From Cytobacillus sp. S13-E01 (GTDB lineage: Bacteria; Bacillota; Bacilli; Bacillales; Bacillaceae_L), in assembly GCF_029193815.1 (NCBI RefSeq), contig NZ_JARFVC010000002.1:1-64000 (forward strand): a stretch of 64,000 nt of DNA. The letters are read 5' to 3'. Shown here in pieces: positions 27,430 to 34,891 of the stretch. The position numbers were made by a program, and so were the translations under genes. Position 1 is the first letter of the stretch; each line of letters opens with the position of its first letter. The notes beneath the pieces are model-generated. The model did no database searches. It saw only the letters and a program-made list of their open reading frames with translations, and was not told the DNA's origin.

Positions 27430-28803
27430 TTATGCAGTCTCTGAAACAGCCTTAGACAATAATTTATGGATGGCATAGGCGGTTTCTTTTCCTTGTTGTG
27501 CGGCTGATACAACCATTGCTTCGCCCTGTCCTTTTCCAAAAATGACGTCGCCACAGGCAAACACCCTTTCATTTGTGGTTTGATAGGTGCTTTGGTTAAT
27601 TTTCACTACTCCCCCGTTATGGTCTACTTGAAACTTTTCAAGGAGCTCTACATATCGTGATTGACCAATTGCTTTGATTACAGCATCAACTTCAAGGATA
27701 AATTCAGAGCCTTCAACCGGTACTGGACGGCGACGACCATCTTCCCCAGGCTCACTTAATTCCATTTTGATGCACTCAATTGCTTTTACATGACTTTTTT
27801 CATCTCCAATAATTCGGTTTGGAGCAGTAAGCCATCTAAACTCAACGCCATCCTGCTTTGCAAACTCATATTCAAAATCATAAGCTGTCATTTCTTCAAT
27901 TGTACGTCTGTAAAGAATCTTGACGTTTTCGGCACCAAGACGAACAGAACAGGTTGCCCCATCAATTGCTGTATTTCCCGCCCCAATCACGACCACTCGT
28001 TTTCCAAGGAAGCGATCCGTTATTGGTTTTGTTTTCGTCTCCTTTACAAATTCAATCGCATCATAAACCCCATCCAATTCTTCACCACTAATACCTAGGT
28101 TTGGAACACTTGACATTCCAACAGCTAGAATGACAATGTCATAGTTTTCTAAGATTTCGTCTACCGATATATCTTTACCAACTCTTGTATTTGTTTGGAT
28201 TTTCACATCCAAGCTTTTTACTTGATTTACTTCCCAGAAAGACACTTCTTGAGGGAGTCTGAATGACACAATGCCATAGGTGTTTAACCCACCCGCTTGT
28301 TCTTCTGCTTCAAATATGGTGACATCATAACCCAATAATCCAAGTTCTCTTGCAGCAGATAGACCACCTGGGCCTCCACCAACAATCGCCACCTTTTTAC
28401 CATTTTTCTGCCCTGCCTTAAACAAAACTTGCTCATTTTTAATCGCCCAGTCTGTCGCATATCTTTGTAAATTTCCAATCATAATTGGTTTTGTCGAATG
28501 ATTAAGAACACAGGCACCTTCACAAAGTTCCTCCGTTGGACAAACACGCGCACAACTTGCCCCAACAGGATTTGCCGTCATAATCGTCTTTGCTGACCCT
28601 TTCACATTGCCTGAAGCAATCTTCTTGATAAACGTGGGGATATCAATACTAGTTGGACAGGCGGTGATACAGGGAGCATCATAGCAATAAAGACAGCGGT
28701 TAGATTCTTCAATGGCTTCCTGTTTCGTCAGTCCAGGATGAACTTCTTGAAAATTTTTAGCCAAATCTTCGAACGATATTCTTGTTTGATTTGCGTTAGT
28801 CAC
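27430..28803 (-). CDS. preT: Dihydropyrimidine dehydrogenase subunit PreT (FAD/NAD, Fe-S)
   Basis: PreT passes electrons from NAD(P)H to PreA. The 457-residue protein has N-terminal cysteine clusters for Fe-S centres (CLYCYDAPCITACPTSIDIP and CARVCPTEELCEGAC), an FAD-binding GGGPGGLSAAREL near residue 143, an NAD(P)-binding VVIGAGNTAIDGA, and the C-terminal FACGDVIFGKGQGEAMVV. This layout matches the glutamate-synthase small subunit/DPD N-terminal family. The start is a GTG at 28803 behind AAAGGAGG. Confidence 0.95.
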   Translation of the reverse strand: MTNANQTRISFEDLAKNFQEVHPGLTKQEAIEESNRCLYCYDAPCITACPTSIDIPTFIKKIASGNVKGSAKTIMTANPVGASCARVCPTEELCEGACVLNHSTKPIMIGNLQRYATDWAIKNEQVLFKAGQKNGKKVAIVGGGPGGLSAARELGLLGYDVTIFEAEEQAGGLNTYGIVSFRLPQEVSFWEVNQVKSLDVKIQTNTRVGKDISVDEILENYDIVILAVGMSSVPNLGISGEELDGVYDAIEFVKETKTKPITDRFLGKRVVVIGAGNTAIDGATCSVRLGAENVKILYRRTIEEMTAYDFEYEFAKQDGVEFRWLTAPNRIIGDEKSHVKAIECIKMELSEPGEDGRRRPVPVEGSEFILEVDAVIKAIGQSRYVELLEKFQVDHNGGVVKINQSTYQTTNERVFACGDVIFGKGQGEAMVVSAAQQGKETAYAIHKLLSKAVSETA

Positions 28804-28849
28804 GATAATTAGCCTCCTTTTAGCAGAAATTTAGATTGCTATATAATTA

Positions 28850-28880
28850 GGGCTTTACCCATGTGTAAGTTGTAAAGCCC
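28850..28880. terminator. Stem-loop between the nitrilase gene and preT
   Basis: GGGCTTTAC (28850-28858) pairs perfectly with GTAAAGCCC (28872-28880) with a 13-base loop. On the minus strand it is followed only by TAATTATAT rather than a T-run, so it may act as a partial terminator or an mRNA-processing or stability element inside the operon. Confidence 0.5.
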
Positions 28881-28890
28881 AAGGTTGATA

Positions 28891-29781
28891 TTAAGGTAAT
28901 AAAGCAGACATTTCTTGATAGGTTTCAGGTCGGCGGTCACGGTAGAATTGCCATGTATCGCGCACCTCTCTAATCACTTTTTTATTCATTTCACCGATAA
29001 TGACTTCATCACTATCACGGCTACCAGTAGCTACAAAGCTTCCTCTTGGGTCAACAAGATAGGATTGACCATAAAATTCTCCCATATTCCAAGGGCCTTC
29101 TGTTCCAACGCGGTTGATCGCACCGACATAGTAACCATTAGCTACGGCATGTGCTGGTTGTTCAAGCTTCCATAAATATTCAGACAGACCAGCCACTGTT
29201 GCAGATGGGTTAAATACAATTTCTGCTCCCTTTAAACCTAGTAATCTAGCACCTTCTGGAAAATGGCGATCATAGCAAATGTAAACTCCTATCTTCGCAA
29301 AAGCCGTATCAAACACTGGGTACCCTAGGTTTCCTGGTTTAAAGTAGAACTTTTCCCAGAATCCACAGCCCGAGTTTCCTACCCCTACATGTGGAATATG
29401 TTGTTTACGGTATTTTCCTAAGTACGAACCATCTGCATCAATGACGGCTGCCGTATTGTAGTATGTAGCAATACCTTCTCTTTCATAGATTGGTAATACG
29501 ATAACTACGCCCAGTTCTTTTGCTAGCTCCTGAAATAGTTTCGTTGTTGGACCATTCGGAATTTCTTCGGCTGCATCATACCATTTTGTATTTTGCTCTG
29601 AGCAAAAATAAGGTCCATAAAATATCTCTTGTAAACAGATAATTTGTGCACCTTTATCTTTCGCTTCTCTAACAAACTTAATATGTTTTTCAATCGCTTT
29701 TTCTTTATGAACCTCTACTAGTTCATTACCATTTACATCGTTTGAAGCCTGAATAAGACCAATTTTTACGTTATCGGACAT
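28891..29781 (-). CDS. Nitrilase-superfamily amidohydrolase, probable beta-ureidopropionase
   Basis: This protein of 296 residues has the Glu-Lys-Cys triad of the nitrilase superfamily: E in CLQEIFYG, K in KYRKQHIPH, and C in VYICYDRHFPEGA. Branch members with this pattern hydrolyse N-carbamoyl-beta-alanine to beta-alanine, CO2 and ammonia, the third step of reductive pyrimidine breakdown, which fits the location upstream of preT. The start at 29781 is preferred over 29799 because AGGAGG lies inside the longer reading, eight bases before the 29781 ATG. It is probably the first gene of the main transcript. Confidence 0.9.
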   Translation of the reverse strand: MSDNVKIGLIQASNDVNGNELVEVHKEKAIEKHIKFVREAKDKGAQIICLQEIFYGPYFCSEQNTKWYDAAEEIPNGPTTKLFQELAKELGVVIVLPIYEREGIATYYNTAAVIDADGSYLGKYRKQHIPHVGVGNSGCGFWEKFYFKPGNLGYPVFDTAFAKIGVYICYDRHFPEGARLLGLKGAEIVFNPSATVAGLSEYLWKLEQPAHAVANGYYVGAINRVGTEGPWNMGEFYGQSYLVDPRGSFVATGSRDSDEVIIGEMNKKVIREVRDTWQFYRDRRPETYQEMSALLP

Positions 29782-29997
29782 AAGATTTTTCCTCCTCAAA
29801 TATTTTAAAGAGTAATATATTAAAACAAATATATTAACCTTAATTACCTTATTATTAGGAAAGACTACTTACAGATGACGTTAAAAAAACGATAGCTTCT
29901 TACTATTCTTCTAATATGAATTAAACTTTTTCTTAATTTAAATAGATTGAAAATTAGGAAGTGTAAGTTAATTTTACTTTGAACTATGGTTGTTTGC

Positions 29998-30046
29998 ATT
30001 ATACACTTTGTTAAATGATGTAAGCTGTTTATTGATCATTGTGTAA
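29998..30046 (-). promoter_or_regulatory. Candidate promoter and PucR-like box ahead of the pyrimidine operon
   Basis: On the minus strand TATAAT lies at 30003-29998, about 210 bases before the nitrilase start. The -35 region is weak, as expected for an activated promoter. CATTGTGTAA lies at 30037-30046, near -50, and is shared with the mmsA upstream region. The long leader between 29782 and 29997 has no recognisable riboswitch. Confidence 0.45.
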
Positions 30047-30085
30047 CATGCTCTTGTATTTGACTCAGAAGGCCACTACAATAGT

Positions 30086-30131
30086 AACCGCCTAATTCTT
30101 GTGACACTACTATAATTAGGCGGTTTTTTTT
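30086..30131 (+). terminator. Strong rho-independent terminator without an assigned upstream gene
   Basis: AACCGCCTAATT (30086-30097) pairs perfectly with AATTAGGCGGTT (30114-30125) and is followed by seven more T. No plus-strand gene lies upstream before 14164, so it either ends a short untranslated transcript or is an attenuator of the M20 peptidase gene that starts 145 bases later. Confidence 0.8.
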
Positions 30132-30274
30132 ATTGCTTTCTTGTTTATAAATATTCATTATTGTTCCTATTAGGGTACGCAGTTTAATTCAAAATAAAAT
30201 TCTAGTTTAAGAAGGGTTTCATAATTACTCCACGAAAATAATAAAGATAAATATTATTTCTGGAGGTCTTTCTA

Positions 30275-31657
30275 TTGAATCAAGAAGTTGTTTTTTTACG
30301 AAATAAAGTAAAAGAAACACTCTCTCAATCTGTCAAAGAATTAAAACGTTTTTGCGATATTCCTTCTATTTCTGCTCAGAAAAAGATGATTCCTGAAACT
30401 GTACAACATGTAGTATCAGTGGTTGAGGGTATTGGTGGTACAGCGAAAATATTAGATGAGTGTGAGGGTGGAAATCCGGTTGTTTATGTATTGTTCGAAG
30501 CTGGAGCTGGTGGTAATCCTAACAAGACAATATTATTTTACAATCATTACGACGTACAACCTCCTGAACCGGTGGACGAATGGGATACTCCCCCGTTTGA
30601 TTTGACTGAGGTTGATGGTAAGTTATTTGGAAGAGGAGTTGCTGACAATAAAGGTGATTTAATGGCAAGGCTTACTGCTATTAAAATTCTTAAAGAATTA
30701 GATGGCGGACTACCTTGTAATGTTAAATTTCTACTTGAAGGTGAAGAAGAAATCGGTAGCCCTAATCTTTCATTCTATCTAAAAGAGTATGGCGATTTAT
30801 TCAAAGCAGATGCATGTATTTGGGAGCATGCCGATAAAGATGACAAAGATCGAGTTAGTTTGATGGCTGGAGTCAAAGGTATGGCTTACTTTGAATTAAC
30901 ATGTGAAAGTGCAGACATGGACCTACATTCTAAAGTTGGAGCAACTGTAGAAAATGCTGCATGGAGACTAACACATGCGCTATCATCCATGAAAAATAAC
31001 CAACATGAAATAAAAGTTGAGGGATTCTTTGATGGCATCATTCCGCCAACAGATTTAGAACTTGAATATGTAAAAAAAATACCTTTTGATGAACAGTCTA
31101 TTGTTGAGTTATATGGATTGAAACAGCCGTTAATTACATCTTATAGTGGACAAGATCCACGTGTAGCGACCATTTTTAATCCTACAATGACAATTTGTGG
31201 GTTGGAAAGTGGTTACTATGGCGAAGGGTCTAAAACAGTGTTGCCAAGAAAAGCACTTGCAAAACTAGATTGCAGACTTGTTCCTGGTCAAGATCCAGAA
31301 CATATTCTAGAGTGTATTAATAGACATCTAACAAAAAATGGCTACTCTGATGTTAAGACTAAACTACTTAATGGTGTGAAGGCCTATCGTTCAGATTTGT
31401 CGCACCCGTTTGTTTCTCTTATGGTCCGTACAGCACAGGATGTCTACGACACAGAAGTTGTACTATCTCCCAACAATGCTGGAACAGGTCCTATGTCAGA
31501 CTTTGGGCACAATTTGCAGCTACCAATCGTTAGCACAGGAGTTGGCTGGGCAAACTCTCGGTTACACGCTCCTAATGAATCCATTCGTCTGAAAGACTAT
31601 GAGGAAGGAATAGCGCATGTTGCCTATCTTATAAAAGAATTTGCTAAAGAAGAATAG
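30275..31657 (+). CDS. M20 family dipeptidase/peptidase
   Basis: This 460-residue metallopeptidase of the M20 group has metal ligands in YNHYDVQPPEPVDEWDTPPF and GRGVADNKGDLMARL, and the catalytic glutamates in LEGEEEIGSPNL. The dimerisation domain lies around residues 200-330. Family members hydrolyse dipeptides or N-acylated amino acids. The precise substrate is unknown. The start is TTG at 30275 with GGAGG nine bases upstream. It points away from the pyrimidine cluster and is followed directly by its own terminator. Confidence 0.9.
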   Translation: MNQEVVFLRNKVKETLSQSVKELKRFCDIPSISAQKKMIPETVQHVVSVVEGIGGTAKILDECEGGNPVVYVLFEAGAGGNPNKTILFYNHYDVQPPEPVDEWDTPPFDLTEVDGKLFGRGVADNKGDLMARLTAIKILKELDGGLPCNVKFLLEGEEEIGSPNLSFYLKEYGDLFKADACIWEHADKDDKDRVSLMAGVKGMAYFELTCESADMDLHSKVGATVENAAWRLTHALSSMKNNQHEIKVEGFFDGIIPPTDLELEYVKKIPFDEQSIVELYGLKQPLITSYSGQDPRVATIFNPTMTICGLESGYYGEGSKTVLPRKALAKLDCRLVPGQDPEHILECINRHLTKNGYSDVKTKLLNGVKAYRSDLSHPFVSLMVRTAQDVYDTEVVLSPNNAGTGPMSDFGHNLQLPIVSTGVGWANSRLHAPNESIRLKDYEEGIAHVAYLIKEFAKEE

Positions 31658-31667
31658 TAGACATGGA

Positions 31668-31722
31668 AACAACGTAGTGATTGGTTTTGTCACTGCGTTG
31701 TTTTTGTCACTGCGTTGTTTTT
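31668..31722 (+). terminator. Terminator with a tandemly duplicated downstream arm
   Basis: AACAACGTAGTGA (31668-31680) pairs, with one mismatch, with TCACTGCGTTGTT (31690-31702), followed by T5. The 17 bases GTCACTGCGTTGTTTTT (31689-31705) are repeated immediately at 31706-31722, so the upstream arm can pair with either copy. Confidence 0.8.
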
Positions 31723-31978
31723 GGCTACGCAGAATTTATATCCATAAATTCTAAACGCATAAGTTCCTCTGTCTTCGCCCTTTAGGCTCGCCACTTGGCG
31801 AGTTTTCTCTATTATTGAAAAAATTGAGACTGTAGTGATAACTTGAGTTTCGCACCTAGCAACAACGCGATTTATCCCTTATTTTAATCGGAACAAAAAA
31901 CAAGAAAGTCAGCATGAACACAATGTTTTTGGCATGATTAAGGTACCTTACCAAATCTACCAAAAAGGGCGTGTTATC

Positions 31979-32143
31979 ATGCAGACTAAATTGAATAAAA
32001 TCCAAAAACCGGTAAAAACTCATGATTATTCTATTAATTCGATTATAAGTGATGTGATGAAAACATTTAAATTCAAATCCCTCTGTCACAAGGTTGGCTT
32101 CAAAAAGGAGGAAGGTTACCCTGTAACGGAGGTTATTAGCTAA
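31979..32143 (+). pseudogene. IS4-type transposase, N-terminal remnant
   Basis: The frame reads MQTKLNKIQKPVKTHDYSIN then MKTFKFKSLCHKVGFKKEEG and YPVTEVIS before a stop. This is the opening of a DDE transposase of the IS4-like kind. The catalytic DDE residues, which lie further on in such proteins, are absent. It lies just inside the left inverted repeat, as expected for an IS gene, and the frame ends where the palindrome array begins. Confidence 0.65.
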
Positions 32144-32144
32144 A

Positions 32145-32333
32145 ATAAGAGGAGATTTTCCGGTTAAACTGCGTAATAAGGCTTGGTTCAGGGTATATAA
32201 GCGGAGGTTTTCCGCTTAAGCAATGCAAAATGATCCATTTTGACGTTTTTTGTGTAAATAGTCGGAATTCTTCCGTCTATTTAAGCTATTTTAAGTGCTA
32301 TTTCGTAATTAAGAGAAATTTCTCCGCTTATTT
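32145..32333. repeat. Array of four degenerate palindromes within the IS remnant
   Basis: Four related imperfect palindromes occur at spacings of about 50-60 bases: ATAAGAGGAGATTTTCCGGT (from 32144), ATAAGCGGAGGTTTTCCGCT (from 32198), TAGTCGGAATTCTTCCGTCT (from 32259) and TAAGAGAAATTTCTCCGCTT (from 32309). The shared pattern is AA-G-CGGA, AT/TT-rich centre, TCCGCTTA. They differ too much to be a CRISPR or a simple tandem repeat. They could be hairpins in RNA or multiple binding sites. I have the impression that similar sequences occur between genes in other Bacillus species, which would need a search. Confidence 0.5.
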
Positions 32334-32505
32334 ATTAAACCATGCTGATTCCCTCATCTCTTGGCCCTTGAGGGCTCGCTCTATATTTTTATTTATGGGT
32401 GTCAAAGAGGTGTCAAATCTGTTGTCAGATTGCAAGCCTTTTTCATTGTTTAGGAATTTATAAAATTGTAAGGTTGTGTATAACTTCGTGTCTTTGTCTA
32501 TCTAC

Positions 32506-32522
32506 GTCTAGCTCCAGGCGCC
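32506..32522. repeat. Core of the Bacillaceae intergenic repeat, inverted copy
   Basis: GTCTAGCTCCAGGCGCC is, with one change, the reverse complement of the GGCGCCCGGAGCTAGAC core at 1566-1582. It lies inside the IS remnant, so it arrived with or after that insertion. Confidence 0.5.
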
Positions 32523-32822
32523 ATCGGACCTGAGGTCATAAGCCTTATATAACAAGGGTTTAGGCAGGATTATGAGTTAGAAAATCCTGTTTATTAAGGG
32601 TGCGAAACTCAAGTGATAAGATCAACGCTCTTATTATTCATTAGCTATTATCCTTGGAGTGTTACGGTATCTTGGGTAGATAAATATTTATAATTCCCTC
32701 TTAACTCCCCTTCAAAAAGGTATTTTGGATAGAAGCAATTCCTTTATTTGGCTTAATCTCACATACACCGCTTTTGTAACAACTCTTAAAATCAATACAT
32801 ACAGTAATTTTAGTCAATTACC

Positions 32823-32860
32823 TAAGGCCAGTAAATAATAACTATAATTAGGGGGCCTTA
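32823..32860 (+). other. Stem-loop in the asnA upstream region
   Basis: TAAGGCC (32823-32829) pairs with GGCCTTA (32854-32860) about 80 bases before the asnA start. It has no T-run and lacks the conserved T-box sequence. The rest of 32619-32938 is AT-rich with no gene. Confidence 0.35.
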
Positions 32861-32938
32861 ATAAGTAGTTGATCACTTATACCTAGGAATTTAGTTTTTA
32901 AAATACCACCGCCTACTGCCTACTTGGAGGATGATTAA

Positions 32939-33949
32939 ATGAGTAAAACATTAGCTATAAATGGGTACAAATCAAAGCTTGATCTTATCTCTACAGAAAT
33001 CGCGATTAACGAGATAAAAAATCATTTTGAAAGTAAACTTTCAGAAGCACTAAACTTAATCAAAGTTTCAGCACCATTACTGTTAAGTGAAGGCAGAGGC
33101 ATTAACGATAATTTACATGGTGTTGAGCGAATCGTTTCATTTGATGCTTTAGAAATGAAAAATACTCAGATTGAAATCGTTCAATCTTTAGCGAAATGGA
33201 AAAGGATGGCTACCGCTAGATATGGATTTACTGTTGGTGAAGGGCTTTATACAAATATGAACGCAATTAGAAGAGATGAGGAATTAGATAACCTTCACTC
33301 GATGTATGTTGATCAGTGGGATTGGGAGAAGGTCATATCTAAGGACCAACGCAATCAAGGTACATTAGAGACTGAGGTAAAAAAGATATACAAAGCTTTG
33401 AAAGCAACTGAAGGCTATATGTATGAATTTCACTCTGTGCTAGAGCCTACATTACCTGATGACATTTATTTCATTTCAACCTATGAACTTGAAATAGTGT
33501 ATCCCGATCTAACTCCTAAGCAAAGAGAAGATGTTATTACGAAAGAACATGGTGCTGTTTTTATTATGCAAATTGGTGGGGTTTTACCTTCTGGAGAAAA
33601 GCATGACGGGCGTTCCCCTGACTATGATGATTGGACACTAAATGGAGATATTATCTTTTGGAATCCACTTTTGGAGAAGTCTTTTGAAATCTCTTCAATG
33701 GGTATTAGAGTAGATAAAAAAGCACTGTTAAAGCAACTAAAGCTTTCAAAAAATGAGGATCGTAGTATGCTCGAATATCATAAATTAATACTAGGTGAAA
33801 AGCTTCCTTATACAATAGGTGGAGGTATAGGACAGTCAAGATTATGCATGTTCTTCCTAAAGAAAGCCCATATTGGTGAAGTTCAGGCTTCAGTGTGGAG
33901 TGAACAAATTTTAACTGAGTGTAAAGAAAGCAATATCAACCTTTTGTAG
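32939..33949 (+). CDS. asnA: Aspartate--ammonia ligase (asparagine synthetase A)
   Basis: AsnA makes asparagine from aspartate, ammonia and ATP. It belongs to the class II aminoacyl-tRNA synthetase fold. The 336-residue length is that of the family. Characteristic segments include LLSEGRGINDNLHGVERIVS, KWKRMATARYGFTVGEGLYT, DQWDWEKVI, and the C-terminal GGGIGQSRLCMFFLKKAHIG that corresponds to the class II motif 3 region. GGAGGATG precedes the ATG. It is monocistronic, with a small terminator at 34049-34065. Confidence 0.96.
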   Translation: MSKTLAINGYKSKLDLISTEIAINEIKNHFESKLSEALNLIKVSAPLLLSEGRGINDNLHGVERIVSFDALEMKNTQIEIVQSLAKWKRMATARYGFTVGEGLYTNMNAIRRDEELDNLHSMYVDQWDWEKVISKDQRNQGTLETEVKKIYKALKATEGYMYEFHSVLEPTLPDDIYFISTYELEIVYPDLTPKQREDVITKEHGAVFIMQIGGVLPSGEKHDGRSPDYDDWTLNGDIIFWNPLLEKSFEISSMGIRVDKKALLKQLKLSKNEDRSMLEYHKLILGEKLPYTIGGGIGQSRLCMFFLKKAHIGEVQASVWSEQILTECKESNINLL

Positions 33950-34048
33950 TAAAGAGACGAGGAGCATGTATCCGAAAGCAGGAGATTATAATAGCTACCA
34001 ACAATAATCAAAACGTGCCTCTTGTTTATAAGGAACCAATTGAGTTCT

Positions 34049-34070
34049 GGAGCCATTATGGCTCCTTTCA
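34049..34070 (+). terminator. Terminator of asnA
   Basis: GGAGCC (34049-34054) pairs with GGCTCC (34060-34065) around ATTAT, followed by TTTC. The stem is short, so it is a modest terminator. Confidence 0.5.
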
Positions 34071-34137
34071 CAATTAGTGTAGTCATGTATCACCAATTAA
34101 TACTGGGCCACGTTGGATTACTGACCTCCATCTAATT

Positions 34138-34308
34138 CTATTTGTCACTATTATTATTGTCGCCATCCTTTGTATCATCTGGTTTTTTTACGCCTTTGCT
34201 TGTATAGGGTTTAAAACTTTTTGCTTTGTTAGCACTTTTTTGCCAACGATTCCAACCCTTCTTGCCTGTTCCTCTACCTATTCCGCTTTTTGCTTTAGCC
34301 TTAGCCAT
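34138..34308 (-). CDS. Small basic protein, DUF3934 family
   Basis: This 56-residue protein reads MAKAKAKSGIGRGTGKKGWN then RWQKSANKAKSFKPY and an acidic tail DDTKDGDNNNSDK. The GxGRGTGKKGWxRWQ core is what I associate with the DUF3934 family of short Bacillus proteins of unknown role. GGAGTGATTAT lies directly before the ATG at 34308. It is a single gene between asnA and mqo and is easily missed because of its size. Lysine and glycine richness suggests nucleic-acid binding, which is inference. Confidence 0.8.
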   Translation of the reverse strand: MAKAKAKSGIGRGTGKKGWNRWQKSANKAKSFKPYTSKGVKKPDDTKDGDNNNSDK

Positions 34309-34572
34309 ATAATCACTCCATTGTTCTTGTATGTTTAGATACTAGTTGTAGGTTAGTTTTAACTATTTCACTGGGTTTAATCAACCAAAAAGAAATTCAA
34401 CAAAGTACCTATCTTTGAATACGCGAATCCTCAGAAGAAAAGATTGCATCTCCTATTTATACACTACTCAGCTACTAATTTCATCTTTATCCATAAATTT
34501 AAATTTTTTATTTGTTATAAATTCCAAGATTCCTCTTAATTATCCTAGCATTTTTAATAAACAAAAAAAAAA

Positions 34573-34595
34573 GATCTAGTACATGCCACTAGATC
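34573..34595. terminator. Strong bidirectional terminator
   Basis: GATCTAGT (34573-34580) pairs with ACTAGATC (34588-34595), flanked by a long A-run on the left and T7 on the right, allowing termination in both directions. Confidence 0.8.
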
Positions 34596-34862
34596 CTTTT
34601 TTTAACATCTTCTCTAATTGAATCAACAATATCGTCTGGTAAATTCGCTCCGAATAGACGTTTCTCTTTCAAATGCCCATGTATTAATTATTTCAAGGTC
34701 ATCTTTATTAAATGTAATGCTATAGTGCTTCAGTGGGGAATGAGGAAAACCCCACTGATGGAAGTCTTCTTTATCTCTGTATTAAGCAAATATTGCCTTT
34801 TCAATCTCGTCATCATAGAAACGCTTGTCCATTAATGAAAAATGTTGCTCATACTTTTTCAT
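34589..34862 (-). pseudogene. Decayed gene of unknown family
   Basis: From ATG at 34862 the minus strand reads MKKYEQHFSLMDKRFYDDEI then EKAIFA, a TAA, and in the same frame YRDKEDFHQWGFPHSPLKHY then SITFNKDDLEIINT. A +1 frame change then leads to GHLKEKRLFGANLPDDIVDS then IREDVKKRI and a stop at 34589. The three parts make a plausible protein of about 90 residues broken by one nonsense codon and one frameshift. No family is recognised. Confidence 0.5.
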
Positions 34863-34891
34863 TCAATACCTTAGTTTCTACATTCAAAGAA

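Larger units (their letters stand above)
31841..32614. mobile_element. Decayed insertion sequence with intact 16-bp terminal inverted repeats
   Basis: ACTTGAGTTTCGCACC (31841-31856) is repeated as its exact reverse complement at 32599-32614. The flanking bases are GATA on both sides (31837-31840 and 32615-32618), which looks like a 4-bp target duplication. Inside are the first ~55 codons of a DDE transposase, then 450 bases unrelated to a transposase, including an array of short palindromes and a fragment of the Bacillaceae repeat seen at 1569. At 774 bp it is too short to be autonomous but has the ends needed to be moved in trans. Confidence 0.8.

Noticed and set aside
32145-32333. Possible CRISPR array
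   Set aside because: The units are imperfect palindromes that differ from each other at many positions; spacing is irregular and no cas genes are present.
32619-32938. T-box or other amino-acid riboswitch upstream of asnA (also considered before ilvD at 41385-41654)
   Set aside because: No T-box core sequence, specifier-loop pattern or terminator/antiterminator pair was found in either region.
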